A DNA stretch of 64,000 bases from Watersipora subatra (taxonomy: Eukaryota; Bryozoa; Gymnolaemata; Cheilostomatida; Watersiporidae), in the NCBI RefSeq assembly GCF_963576615.1, contig NC_088711.1, positions 16,415,869-16,479,868 on the forward strand, read 5' to 3'. Both the position numbers and the translations under genes were made by a program. Shown piece after piece: positions 12,725-26,127 of this stretch. Numbering within the stretch: position 1 is the first letter of the stretch; each line of letters opens with the position of its first letter. The notes beneath the pieces were generated by a model. It worked only from the letters and a program-made list of their open reading frames with translations, made no database searches and was not told the origin of the DNA.

Positions 12725-12768
12725 TACTGCTCTCCATGATGTTGTGCCATAACGTCATGGAGAGCAGT
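12725..12768. repeat. Hairpin, ~18-bp arms
   Basis: actgctctccatgatgtt pairs with aacgtcatggagagcagt with one G:T pair and a short loop. Confidence 0.9.
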
Positions 12769-12934
12769 TAGTTAAGTAGTTAGCTCTTATTATTAAGCTG
12801 ACTCAAATTAGCCATTGGCAATGTGCCAGGCTAATAGCAAGTGGCAGGCAACTACATAACCTCTCATTGTTTATAAGCTAATTTTTAATACCCTGCAATG
12901 CCGGACATTTCGCTAGTATATATATATATATATA

Positions 12935-14056
12935 CAGTGAAACATGGATAACTCGCCCTCGGATATAGCGAACACATGGTTAACTCGACTGGATTTGCTT
13001 GGTCCGTTCCCACGTAATGATAAATGGCTCTATGTAACTCGAATTCAACACTGTTATAACGAACTGTTTTTTGCCCAACGGCTACCGAAACGGTTGCTAT
13101 CGCTTTAGAAAATCACTTTATTCCAAGCCATAGAGGTAAACCTCAACTTTTCGTAATTCATAAGCGTCGTTATTACCTCCATCGGCAAAATATTTTTGTC
13201 AACGACTGTTCTAAAGGTTTAGTGAAATTTGATTTATACTGCTATACGATGAATAGCGCGGACTGACCCGGCCACGGGCGCAAGGATTTTCGCCACGCAC
13301 ATACAAAACAAAAATCGCAAGTTGTTTTGTATGTGCGTGGCGAAAATCCTTGAGTGCGTGACCCGGCTAGCCTCTGACGAATAGTTTTCCGAAGTTGATT
13401 CCGTGTTGAATCAACGTCGGAATGTTGAATGTTTAAAACGTCTTAAAATTTGTTTTTATTAAACGTATACGTTTTCTTAGCTAAAAAACTATTCATCGTT
13501 TAACCTAAACACAGAATACGTGTGTACATTCAATAAGTATCCATTCAAAAAGCGTGAGTGATATACAATGTACTGTTAAACCTCGTAAAACTTTTAATTG
13601 AACTGCCTCGGAGTGTTGCTCTTAACGAATCCCAGGTAAAGTAAGGTAATCTTTCCATAAACTTCAAGAAAGATCGGCAAAATTGATCGTGGGTAAAACG
13701 CTCAAAAGAAAAAAGATGTCTTTTCTTTGAGCATTTCAACAACGATCAAGTTTTGCCAATGTCAATCTAAAAAACGTCCTGGCAATAACATCACCTCAAA
13801 CAACAAACCAATCTCAAGTGATAGAAAAATCTCTATACTTTTTGATAAAAACGTTTTAAACTTTACATTAGAAGCATTTAATTTGAAACAAGCCATTTGT
13901 GCTTTTGATTTATATTATAGTTTGTATATGTTCATGTATCTACTAATAAATAAGTGAATACATGGACTTGTGACAGTGTTCTGATAACTTGAACACTCTG
14001 ATAATTCGAACACTTTTGCTCGGTCCCTTGAAGGTTGAGTTATCCGAGTTTCACTG
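12935..14056. mobile_element. Pogo/Tigger-type element, 1.1 kb, TA target
   Basis: Left end CAGTGAAACATGGATAACTC and inverted right end CAGTGAAACTCGGATAACTC, each flanked by TA. No intact transposase. It contains a 30-bp-arm hairpin and half a foldback element. Confidence 0.65.
13281..13352. repeat. Hairpin with perfect 30-bp arms and 12-nt loop
   Basis: Left arm starts caaggattttcgccacgcac, right arm ends gtggcgaaaatccttg; no mismatch. ACCCGGC flanks both sides as a direct repeat. Confidence 0.95.
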
Positions 14057-14235
14057 TATATATATCTAAGCTTTAAGCCAGATAGATAAGGATCTGAGTT
14101 CTGACACACTTTTAATATTATCTCTAAAAATGGATTTGGTTGGAATTACTTTATTAAAAATGATCAAATTCTGAGTTTGAAAGATTTTAGAATTTATTTG
14201 GTAAATCTCTGCTCTATGGCAAGTTTTAACCAAAA

Positions 14236-15440
14236 GTAGAGGAAGTAATGAGCCTCTTCAATGTCATTTGTACGGTAAAACTTAGGGTTTATCAAGTTTT
14301 TGTACTCGGAGAGCGTTAGTTACTTTTCAGCATTATATCATCTGTTATTCGGCTGAGGAGCTTTGCCGAAAGCCGAAATATAGTAATACAAACACATACA
14401 TTCTGATAATATATAAGAATGTGCACTATTTACGTTATACACAAATATTGGGTACAGCATGTCAATGGATGTAAATTGTACACTATTTCTATGATACAAA
14501 GCAACATGCACATCAGGTACTTTTAGATACATTAGGTGTATTATTTACAGTGTATGCAAACATTGTGCACTACATGGGCAATACATGCAATATGTACAAA
14601 TCCTATAGTATATGCAATAATGATGCGTGCCACATTAATAGAATGTACAATGCTCTAATGTTTGCTTGTGTATCTTCCAGTTATTTTATCAAAGAGTATG
14701 TTAGTAGAAATGCCATATTTTACTATTTTAACATTACAATATGTAACATATTTCACACACTTGAACATCAGCTAGTGTTTTATAGGTCGCACTTTAGACC
14801 ACATCCAGACCGTGAGAGACAGCATTCGACATTACTATTAATGAAGTTGCTTTTTCCTAGTAATATAGAGCCCTCCCTTAGACTGTGCCCCAAAGATTTA
14901 CAACTACTAAAATAAGGAACATTAAATATCTAATAATCGGATGCAGTTTCAAGCATAATAAAATTCTACCGGAAGTTACTAATGCTAGTATATAACAGGA
15001 TTATAGAATGAATGATGCAATCATACTTGGAAACTTTGGGAAAATTTTAACCATTACTATGACCTAATTGGAAATCTCCAAGTACCTGATTACAAAATAT
15101 GGTATTTGAAATCACGCTTGCCTTCCGGAACCTTTGATGCTTATCTCATGTTCACTAGCTTCTTGCATCCCGTGTTATCTCATTGAGTCATCATGCTTAC
15201 ATTTCATGTTTAGAAAGAGGGTTTAAAGTGTGTTCTAAGGTTTTTTGTATTGATTCGTTATACCTATGGGTGCTTGCAAGGCTGTTGGCTGTTTATGAGA
15301 GTAGTGGAAGTACATAAACTTCTTTGACACCATTTTACGGTAAATCTTCGGATATATCAAGTTTTTGTACTCAGAGAGTGTTGGTTACTTTCCAGTATTA
15401 TATCATCTGTTATTTGGCTGAGGAGCTTTGCCGAGAGCCT
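14236..15440. repeat. Two direct copies of a ~140-bp segment
   Basis: About 14236-14375 and 15300-15440 share tatcaagtttttgtactc and gctgaggagctttgccga in the same order. Origin unknown. Confidence 0.7.
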
Positions 15441-16693
15441 TACTGCCACTTCCTGCAGTCCTTTTCACTCTTATTTAGACTGAAGTACTCGCTAAGCACA
15501 TCAACACACTGACAAAACCTGTTGGAGTGAGGTGAAAACAAATCTCACTTTTGGCGTATATATGACACGCTTCTGGGAAAAACTCACTTGTGCTCTGCTG
15601 AAACTAACAGAGTGCACTGAAACAAACACTTCTTAAAATACAACTTGTTGAAACCAAGGAGCTCAACTGTAAAAACAATAGCTCTTTAGTTATCTACCGT
15701 GGTAAGTATTGTTGCAGTCCTGTCCGAGTTTGGTGCTAGTCATTTAATAATGAACAGAAGTAACATTTCTCTAAAAAATAAATAATTTTGCTATAGTATT
15801 ATAATATACAATTTTCATTATTATAATAACAATAATATTGTATGTTTCAAGAGCCATACACGAGCTGCCTGGCCTAACAAATTGCAACAGCACAAATTTA
15901 TATTGCATAAGTAGGCAGGCTAGAGCTCAACAGTTATTGGTCAAACTGATCAATTACATCACTTTGCTGAAGATCGACTTTGTAAGTTTTTCACATTCGC
16001 ACCAATAAAAAATTATTGACTGACAATTATCAATTATGGTACAACTAATTAGATACCAACAGGAAGCTCATAAAAAATTGCATATAATAGGTCGGAAGCA
16101 GTATTCACAAAAAATAGTAAGACAGGCTGAGAGCATAAATTAATAAATTCAAAACACTATTATAAAGATATGATATTCTGAGTTTATAAACACAAGCCAA
16201 AAAATATGGCTTGAAATAACTTCAACAGCTGGTAAATAATTGAAAAAATTTACCTAGAATTTTTCGACAGACAGTCATGAGCATAAAGAGACTTTACTAA
16301 CATGCTAACGGAAGAAATAAATTTGTTAATGACTGCCAAACGCATTAAAGTTTTTAGAAATCTCTGTAAAAGGCATCTGCTATATATTCTAAGTTAATAC
16401 TTTCAAGTGTGGTCACTTAGGTACAATCCTCCACCCAGTGACTGGCCGATTTTGAGGTTTTTCATTTATATAATGTGTCTACTGTAATGCTAGTAAAGCT
16501 GTGTATGAGCACATTATCGTGAAACTGAAAACACAAGCTTTCATATTATACTAAACATGAGTTTATTTTGCTGAATCTAATCTATGCAACTTCAGGGGAA
16601 AAAATGCCTTTTCACACCAAAAATGATAATTTTCGTAAACAGAGCACAAAGTATGCTTATTGCAGTAAATACTTTGATTGCTTGTTATTTACT

Positions 16694-16699
16694 TTTATT
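16694..16699 (-). terminator. Poly(A) signal of gene A
   Basis: AATAAA on the minus strand about 105 nt beyond the gene A stop at 16805. Confidence 0.4.
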
Positions 16700-16804
16700 T
16701 ATGTCTGATATGGCATATTATTATTGTTATGTTCCGTTGGGCCTATGATAAGGCAAATCAGTCAACACATAATGACCCGTTTTAGAATCGCTTTCGCTAA
16801 TTTC

Positions 16805-19800
16805 TCATATGTGGTCACCATCATCATCCATATCCATAGCCATTTCACTATCTGAATTGGATCTACCACCAACTCTCTTCTCGGCTTCATCATTGTAATC
16901 TAATACAATTATAATTGTTTCGTAGCTATTCTTTATTAATGTATGAGTAGCCTACAGCCTGCTTCGGAAATTGATCGGTTGGGGCAGGGATGGATTGGAA
17001 GAGGAGGAATATTTCCCACACCCCACCCCTTCAGTCCTCCACACCCCTCCCTCCTATCTCTTCACCCCCCCCTTCTATCTCTTCACACCCTATTCCTCTT
17101 CTCCCTAACAGAGAGGAAGGGTGCAAAATATTTGCATGTAAAATGTAAAATATCCTACATTGCAGCAGAATACTACTTAGAAGCAGTTTTAGAACTAGTC
17201 TAGTAAACTACTACTATTAGCCAGTAGTCACTCACATATCCAATAATAGTTTGGCCGAAGCAACTAATCATATAAGATATGAGTGTGACCAAAGATTGGA
17301 CTAACAAGATGAGTTACAACCATCAGGGATCTATCGATGAGTCTAAATCATCCATTCATCAAGCAATTTCTTGACAAACTAAATAAAGTGAAACTGCACT
17401 GACATATTTTACTCAATCATGCTGTGGTTTCCATGTACTGCGCCTAATTTTGTGAGTATTTCCAATTTTACTCACCTTCCTCATCATCAGAGTCATCCAC
17501 ACCTACTTCACCATTACTGTCATTTACCAACTCATCAATATTTGAAGCTATTTCTTTATTAATTGAGTGTCTTGATGCGTGGACAACTTCCTAGCCATAT
17601 TCTCAAACTTTAAAAAAACTTAACCAAGTTACTATTCTGACATAGTTTGAGGTTTTTGCAAATATTTCTAGTTCTATTGAACATATTTGCAAGATATTTT
17701 TTGGTATACAAAGCTGAAACTTAGGGCTATCAGAATATTGGCAATATTAGCCAATCAAAAATTAAGAACTAGTCCCATGAACTAACACGACTCGGGACGA
17801 ATTATTTCGATGTCAGCCACCTGGAGAGGATAACTCCTATCGAAATAATTCGATGTCAGTCTTGAACGTGTTAATCTATGTCCTAGAAGTCTTCTGGTCG
17901 TATATAACAGTTCAGTTGCCTCGTCTTTGTATCAGTCCATTAGAAATAATGCCTTGCTCCAGTCTGGCAAGCTCTGCGGAGTTGCTCCTCATGGCCTCTT
18001 TCATTTTTCTTGTTATTTAAGTTTACGACTATGACTGTTTACGTTTATGACTGTTACAGCAATAAGTGCTAAACCAAGGAGTTCTAGCGTGCAATGCTTT
18101 AAGGCATCCATGAACCGTACATTCGTTGATGGGCGTAAAGAGATGTTTATCATCGAATTGTGTGAGAGGTTAAGTTGAAGAAATTATTTTTTTATTGGAC
18201 TTGGTTATTAAAAAACCGATAAATAAAATACTTTATCAAAGAACGACTATTTTGTGAAGAGACTGTCCGGAGAGTGATCTAGTAGTAGGATGAATAGTCC
18301 CAGCAATTCTTTGTACGGTTGCCCATTTTGTTTCTCTCTGTAAAAAACACGAAAAACATTTGAAAATGTTTATGGTATAAAATGAATACACCACTTGCAC
18401 AATTTGTTGGAGTTGAAAAGTGTAAAGATTTGGTGTTAAAGAAGATATGTGACTACTGTGCTTTGATTAACAGAGAAACCAGCACAAGCCATTTGTGTTG
18501 CATTACTGTAATCACGAAAGGGTGCACGTTTGCGTGAGTGTTTCGTATACTTGTGTAAAAAATACAACAAATGAATGTATTATTTAGGTGTGGTACAATA
18601 CATAAAATCTTTCGAAATGTATTGCATTGATTACTTTGTAAATTCATTAAGATTTACAAATTGATCACTGCGTGCAAAGGTGAAATTTGGTAAAAGCGAT
18701 TTGTTGCACTTCACCATACTCTGACGTAACTCTGATATAACTCCTAGAACTTATCCTGCAAAGGTATATTCCAAAATTCAATTGCATACTATACTAATAT
18801 ACTTGTATACTATTATAATACTTTATAATAAATTTTGCATAACTCTGGCTATATGTTCGAGAAGATATTATGATATTCTAAATTAAAATATTAGAATATT
18901 ATAGTATTCTGATGGCCTGCAGCATATCTACAGGCATTTAATGCAACATCCTACCATATTTTTTTGAACATATAGCCACAAGTATGCTGCCAAAATTGCC
19001 AAGATTTTAATGCTGCCAAGTAAGTAGAATAGAATGACAGCATTGTATAGAATAGTGTATAAAAGATATGCAGGCCTTGCAGCCCTTTTATGGGTTGCCA
19101 TTACTGGCTTTTTATAAAGATTTTAATGGTGCTATGAATCCCCTGAGAAGAGTGCCATTACAGAGGGCATAACTTCACCGCAAAATCATTGAAAGTGTGC
19201 AGAACGTATCACAGTTTCACTGCCAGTATCAACATGTTGTTCAAGCACTTCAGCATAATAAAACTGCATAAACTTACAACAAATCAGACGCATCAGGCTA
19301 CTCCTTCCTGGGAGTTCACATATATTAAGGCTGCATTTGTTGTATCTGAGTTCTGATCCGTGGGTGTTACGAGATTTACTACAAGTATGAGCAATAATAG
19401 AGCCATGTTAACTTATATCTGCAGGTGGTAATACTTTTAAAGCTAGATCCTATGACCCTACCTCATACAACAAGTGTACATGTACCAATGATCCTATGAC
19501 CCAACCTCATACAACAAATGTACATGTGCCAATGATCCTATGACCCTACCTCATACAACAAGTGTACATGTGCCAATGATCCTATGACCCTACCTCATAC
19601 AACAAGTGTACATGCGCCAATGATCCTATGACCCTACCCCATACAACAAGTGTACATGTGCCAATGATCCTATGATCCTACCTCATACAACAAGTGTACA
19701 TGTGCCAATGATCCTATGATCCTACCTCATACAACAAGTATGCATGTGCCAATGATCCTATGACCCTACCTCATACAACAAGTGTACATGCGCCAATGAT

Positions 19801-22800
19801 CCTATGACCCTACCTCATACAACAAGTGTACATGCGCCAATGATCATATGACCCTACCTCATACAACAAGTGTACACGTGTCAATGATCCTATGACCCTA
19901 CCTCACACAACAAGTGTACACATGTCAATGATCCTATAACCCTACCTCATACAACAAGTGTACACGTGTCAATGATCCTATAACCCTACCTCATACAACA
20001 AGTGTACATGCGCCAATGATCATATGACCCTACCTCATACAACAAGTGTACATGCGCCAATGATCCTATGACCCTACCTCATACAACAAGTGTACATGCG
20101 CCAATGATCATATGACCCTACCTCATACAACAAGTGTACACGTGTCAATGATCCTATAACCCTACCTCATACAACAAGTGTACATGTGCCAATGATCCTA
20201 TGATCCTACCTCATACAACAAGTATGCATGTGCCAATGATCCTATGACCCTACCTCATACAACAAGTGTACATGCGCCAATGATCCTATGACCCTACCTC
20301 ATACAACAAGTGTACATGCGCCAATGATCATATGACCCTACCTCATACAACAAGTGTACACGTGTCAATGATCCTATGACCCTACCTCATACAACAAGTG
20401 TACACATGTCAATGATCCTATAACCCTACCTCATACAACAAGTGTACACGTGTCAATGATCCTATAACCCTACCTCATACAACAAGTGTACATGTGCCAA
20501 TGATCCTATGATCCTACCTCATACAACAAGTATGCATGTGCCAATGATCCTATGACCCTACCTCATACAACAAGTGTACATGCGCCAATGATCCTATGAC
20601 CCTACCTCATACAACAAGTGTACATGCGCCAATGATCATATGACCCTACCTCATACAACAAGTGTACACGTGTCAATGATCCTATGACCCTACCTCACAC
20701 AACAAGTGTACACATGTCAATGATCCTATAACCCTACCTCATACAACAAGTGTACACGTGTCAATGATCCTATAACCCTACCTCATACAACAAGTGTACA
20801 TGCGCCAATGATCATATGACCCTACCTCATACAACAAGTGTACATGCGCCAATGATCCTATGACCCTACCTCATACAACAAGTGTACATGCGCCAATGAT
20901 CATATGACCCTACCTCATACAACAAGTGTACACGTGTCAATGATCCTATGACCCTACCTCACACAACAAGTGTACACATGTCAATGATCCTATAACCCTA
21001 CCTCATACAACAAGTGTACACGTGTCAATGATCCTATAACCCTACCTCATACAACAAGTGTACATGCGCCAATGATCATATGACCCTACCTCATACAACA
21101 AGTGTACATGCGCCAATGATCCTATGACCCTACCTCATACAACAAGTGTACATGCGCCAATGATCATATGACCCTACCTCATACAACAAGTGTACACGTG
21201 TCAATGATCCTATGACCCTACCTCATACAACAAGTGTACACATGTCAATGATCCTATAACCCTACCTCATACAACAAGTGTACACGTGTCAATGATCCTA
21301 TAACCCTACCTCATACGACAAGTGTACATGTGCCAACATATTTATTGATTTTGAATGTAAAAGTAAATGCTGATGCTTAAAGACTAACTGACACAAAACT
21401 TTAGTAGATTTTATCAGAAAGTATCGATATTTTTTTATCATTTGTGATTGTTTTAGATATTTGAGGTGATCTGACTGCGAGGATGTTTCAAGATTAAAAT
21501 TGACTAGACTTTATCACTGTCCAAAGCTCAGATCCAGCGAAAGTGCAATTATGACCTTAATAGTTGCAAAGAGACAGAATAAAGACGTGAAATACTGCAA
21601 CTTGAATGCAATAGCCGATATCAACTATAGCAACAGTAGCCACTAGTCACCATTTTGCAACAATTTTTCTTCTGTGCGTTTTAACTGTGATCGAGTTTTA
21701 TTGATTTTAATGTAAAAAAATCCTGGCAATCAGATGACCTTAAACATCAACTACAATCGGAAAATATAAAACAATACCGATATTTTCTGATTAAATCTCC
21801 AAAAAATTTCTGTAAATTAATCTTTAAAAAGTGTATTTAACACAAAATTATTAAGTAATTCACATTCTCATCAACAGTGCGATTTTAAGAAAAATGCTAG
21901 AAAGTTGAGATTGATTACATAGAGTAAGATACATTAGAACAGTAATTTAATGCCATATAATTTAAGGTTGAAGACTCCCAACTATGGGTTAGCACAGACT
22001 TGAGACAGCATGTGTCTGCTGTTTGTTATATTAATATGTAAATCAATTGTTCTCAACTCTATTTGCTTGTGAAAATAGTTTAGTGAGAATATAATACCTT
22101 GTTCTGAAGATTGATTGTAGGAGGCATTGTTCAAATTTTGATGCTCCCTTCCTGCAGACTCTGTAACAAAACCAAAGCCTCAATTTTTATCAACAAAAAG
22201 TGTTTAGGTGTTTATAGAAAGTCTGCTTTGGAATTTGGAAGCTTCGCTTCAAATATTCATCCACAAACATGTTTTATTTCTGTAGTTAGTTTAATGTCCA
22301 CTAAGGCTTTTTTGTTAGTTTCCGCTACCAAATGGTGAAGACAATTGGTGATTTGACGAAGTTTTTGAAACCTTGATTAGCGACGATTGTTTAGTTACGG
22401 TCAAGGTCATAAGCCTACATTCATAAAGCTATTACGAGTCATAGAAATGCTAACGGCCTCCAGCGATTTTATTGGATTTTAGTAAGCATGCTTACTAGAT
22501 TTAAAGCACCTCCTTTGTAAGATTTGGGGATGTTTTTTACTTCATTAATAGAATTATAAAAAGCTATCATTTTTGTGATTAGGCATGACTACATACTACA
22601 TATGACTGTTGGGTATAATGCTGTTCATACTGGCAACAGCTATCCACATGATAGCATCCATCGCTTTGTATTGACATTTGTGATGTACGGTAAATTCATC
22701 AGCAAGCTGTAATCATGAATATACCGGCGACAGCACCACAGGCTATTAGCGATGAAATGGGAACGTATGCGCCGGGTGCCGCCGAGGACCGCCGGTAGAT

Positions 22801-24260
22801 GCCGGCGGCGTCGCAATAGTTTATTGTTGATAGAATATTACTTGAGAACTCGATTGTTTACACAAGCTCGGCATTGTGAGTGATCAAAAGTAGGAATCTG
22901 AATGACTCAACAAAAATGGAAAATCCCGTTTCCAATTTATTCCATCGCAAAGCTGTTATTAACCGGTACCAAATAGTTTAACAGCTCGTACATAATCATA
23001 CATAACTGTAAATAACCTAGGAACCTCACTGCTGCTAGTATCACAGTTCTTACCGTTCTCTTTGGTCCTCCCTAGCTTTACCCATACTCCTACAACAATA
23101 TAAAACTATTATGCTAATAGTCCAGATAATCTATTGCTTATTATACTGCTCCTTTATATTAATGATTAATTACAAGCCCAAATCAAAATCATAATGCAAA
23201 AAACTAGAGGAGCCACTTCCTCAACTTCTTTACATCAACTAGTAAGAAGTGAGCTCTATGTTTCTGCTCAGTATATCAACACACTGGCCTGCTTTTAAAA
23301 CTTTTCAATATTATGACCCTTTTTATACTTTCCTACCAATCTTCTATTATGCCTGCTACATGAATCACAAATGAAAAAGGCAAAAAAGTGATACTTACTA
23401 CAGATGACAGCTGCACATCCAATGATGATCACACTTCCGAATACTATCAATAATAGCTCAGCAATGTTCATAGGTTCCCCTCTAGCCGATTCGGTATTCT
23501 TTTGTATACTATTTTTCCTTTTCGAGTTCCTTTTTTTTATTAATACATTTTGTTTTTTTTTGTTTGTAGATTGAATATGCCGTGGATTGCTAGTGCTGAA
23601 AAAACTTGATCCAAGGCCTTCGTTAGCATTACTTCTGGGTGTACTACTCGTATGTCCAACAGATGATGTAACACCTTTTTTAGTGGGGGTGTTGGAGGCT
23701 TTACTGACTAGACTCATAGATGTGGTAGTCCCAGCTGCATCAGGGGGAAGGTAAGGAGGAACAGCAAGAGATGATAATGTGGAACTCTGGTCAACTGTAC
23801 CAGAATGGGAAAGGCAGATGTCAATATATTCTGAAATAAAAAATCATTTAATTTTACGACGAACTACTGCCAGGCTACCTAGATATCTCCAAATCTTCAG
23901 AACTGTCTAATAATCTAAACATAAAAAGCGTGTGGAGCCAATGGTTGTTGAGCACAACATCAAGTTATTTCATTCTTCACCTACTACTACTCTGTTTCCT
24001 GTAACCTTTCAGGTTATCATACCTGGACAGTAGCCTTCACACTGAGCAGAAAATGGCGGGGAGGTTTCGGGGCAATATCTTGTACATGGTCCTGGCTCGT
24101 TTCCAATGCCCAAGAAGCAGTTGATGGGAAAGTTTTTGTCTGTTCTGAAGCGGTAGCAGTCCTTGTAAGTCCAGTTACAGTTTGATGGAGGAATAAGATT
24201 TGAAGCCACACCTAATGCCTCCATAGTTATTAGAAGTCTGTATAGAGTTTTGCTACTCAT
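16805..24260 (-). CDS. Gene A: type I membrane receptor, BCMA/TACI-like Cys-rich ectodomain, acidic tail
   Basis: Exons seen: 24023-24260 (ATG at 24260; signal peptide and Cys-rich domain, 79 codons plus 1 base), 23399-23830 (stalk and membrane helix, about residues 202-223), 23054-23089 (12 codons), 22098-22160 (21 codons, ESAGREHQNLNN start), 17476-17590 (38 codons, acidic) and 16805-16899 (stop at 16805-16807). The first four join in phase 1 with good GT-AG signals. The last two join in phase 1, and 17476-17590 enters in phase 0. The 17590 exon resembles exon 8 of gene D, including the flanking acceptor. Homologues of D exons 4 and 6 were not found; a weak match to D exon 7 is at 18250-18337. 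The stalk carries a dense Lys/Arg stretch just outside the membrane. The C-terminus is Asp/Glu-rich. The tail could be incomplete or decayed, so whether the gene is fully functional is open. Confidence 0.6.
17920..18000 (-). CDS. Weak candidate exon in the gene A 3' region
   Basis: A minus-strand open stretch reads MKEAMRSNSAELARLEQG and ends at a TGA. Its start resembles gene D exon 8 (EAAKDNSKEMATVEE), sharing E, A, N-S, E, A and E. The splice sites are not convincing, and 17476-17590 is a better exon 8 counterpart. It could be a duplicated or abandoned exon. Confidence 0.2.
18250..18337 (-). CDS. Candidate gene A exon equivalent to gene D exon 7
   Basis: After the acceptor gttttttacag the frame reads ETKWATVQR, then RSLSGQSLHK. 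Aligned on the Trp, it shares W, R, R, L and S at identical spacing with gene D exon 7 (HWMELKR, RQLS). It runs to a stop near 18230 with no good donor, so it may be a relic or an alternative end of gene A. Confidence 0.3.
19453..21337. repeat. 44-bp satellite array, 43 copies with higher-order structure, in gene A
   Basis: Unit starts gatcctatgaccctacctca and ends gtacatgcgccaat. Variant endings (cgcgccaat-like, cacgtgtcaat, cacatgtcaat) recur in the same order every six to seven units; for example units 28-33 match 34-39. Many units carry CACGTG. The array lies in the intron before the last two gene A exons. Confidence 0.95.
21395..21815. mobile_element. Foldback element, full copy
   Basis: About 130-bp inverted ends: tagattttatcagaaagtat and its complement attttctgattaaatct. 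The middle shares atgcaatagccgatatcaac with the copy at 35568-36000. Confidence 0.7.
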
Positions 24261-24403
24261 CTTTGTTGCTTGGTTACCTATTTCTTAGCAAAAGAGGCTG
24301 TCTCTGTCGACTGTCGACTGTTGTTCAACTTCTTAGCAATTAGTAAACTACAATAAACCAGTTTTCGCGAATGGAGATTCATTGGTATGCGTTAGTTGAT
24401 AAA

Positions 24404-24410
24404 TTTTATA
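24404..24410 (-). promoter_or_regulatory. TATA box of gene A
   Basis: TATAAAA on the minus strand, 144 nt before the gene A ATG, inside a block conserved with gene B (GAACAGTTTRTATAAAA). Position and conservation suggest a core promoter; no transcript evidence is available. Confidence 0.45.
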
Positions 24411-26121
24411 CAAACTGTTCAAATAACATGAACTTTACGCCAAAACCAGTTGACACCTACTTGAGTTGATGGCTGTGAGTTACAGCCACTGTTGAGTATC
24501 AACATTATTATGAAAAGAAAATCTATGGTAATTATTATGGCTATGGAACTACTTACTGAGAGCGATAGGCGCGGTCATTCAACACGATCAGCTGGTTGTG
24601 AATGGCTTCTCAATAGAGTTCGCACTTACGTGAGCAAACACTTAGGAATATTCCAATGACATCATAGGATTTTTAAAACGCAATTGCTATTCTGTGTTTT
24701 CCGTATTCACCATTTATCACGCAATAGAATAACCTATCCGACCATATCAATGGCAGTGTCTATCAGAAAGAGTACTTATTTTATAGCACCACTTTTATTC
24801 TATTACATACAGTGGACCTCCGTCATACAACATTTATTTGTTCTGGTATTAGGATCGTAAGGCAAAAATGTTGTATGGAAGGCATAGGAAAACTGTGTAT
24901 TAGCTGAAACTGCATCCTACTAGCATTTGCCTAACTTAACCCCCCTCCGTGTAACAGTCATAGCAAGGGTGAAAGGTGCAAGCACGTGAAAGGTTCAATT
25001 GCTGATCTTATTTCTTACATGTATTGGAAAACTTCAATTTACATTAGGTTCTTCTTATAGTATAGAATTCATCCAACCCTTTGGGTTTAGGCTATGGTCG
25101 TACAGCACTGTCGTTATAAAGTTGAAGATGAGGAACTGTTGCTTCTACTGTCGATATTATAGTACCCGACTGTTTCATATGTAGGCTTATGTATGTAACA
25201 CTCGTTTTGGTTTGGCAAATCTTTATAACTACTGTCCAGAATTTTAGTTAGTCATATACTTTAATGTTTAGCTGGGCTACCTATTGGTTAACTAATGTTT
25301 AGTGAGTGCTGTGACTCATCTTCTGGAATCCTTAATATCTGCTGAATAAGCGGTATCAGTCGGCATCGGCCGGCATCTTCCGTTTGTATCACATATAAGA
25401 AAGCCCCAATTTTAGAGGAGATCAAGATTGGTAGAAAGGTCAGTCAGAAATGGCGAATTGTTACATATACAATTACTAATAGAATGCCAGGCGTTGCCCT
25501 AGTAATAAATGTTAGTTATTTTGTTTTAATAATAATAATAATAGATTTTAGTTAGTCATATATTTTAGTGTTTAACTGGGCTTCCTATTTCTTAATCAAT
25601 GTTCAATTAGGGCTATAACTCATATTTAGAAATCTCTAATATCTGCTGAATCAACTGTTTCATTTGGCTTCTGCCAACATCGGTCGGTAGCTGGCGTTTT
25701 TATCAAATTATAAGGAAACCCCAATTTTAGAAGAGAACAAGATTGGTAGTAGAGTCAGTGAGAAATGGAGATCTGATATACATGTATATACACTCATACT
25801 TCAGGGTTTGGAGGCTATTTTATCAACAATAAATAAACTTGTGTAAGTGCACAGTTGAATAGAAGAAGTCAAGCATTGTTGTCTTCAATATAGATATAAA
25901 CACGCATTAGTACAGTTTCACTACGATACCATACAATGTTCTCATATGACAGCTTTAGGTGGAAAGCTTGACGACACACCCAGTGTTCATTTAATCATTC
26001 ATCTGATATGAGACTGATTTTTACTGAGTCATTCAAAGTCAAACGAACATAGTACTGACTAGCCTCATTTTTCACTCACTCTAAAATGTATTACAAACAA
26101 ACAGTTTCTTGAATACATTTG

Positions 26122-26127
26122 TTTATT
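26122..26127 (-). terminator. Poly(A) signal downstream of gene B
   Basis: AATAAA on the minus strand in the duplicated gene C 3' flank now lying behind truncated gene B. The surrounding sequence is conserved at 29716 and near 62270. Confidence 0.35.

Noticed and set aside
14550-14915. 121-aa plus-strand ORF
   Set aside because: Low-complexity start, no domain I recognise, no paralogue in the window. Kept only as an unsupported ORF.
18382-18534. 50-aa plus-strand ORF with cysteines
   Set aside because: Short, no family match, and no paralogue or splice context.
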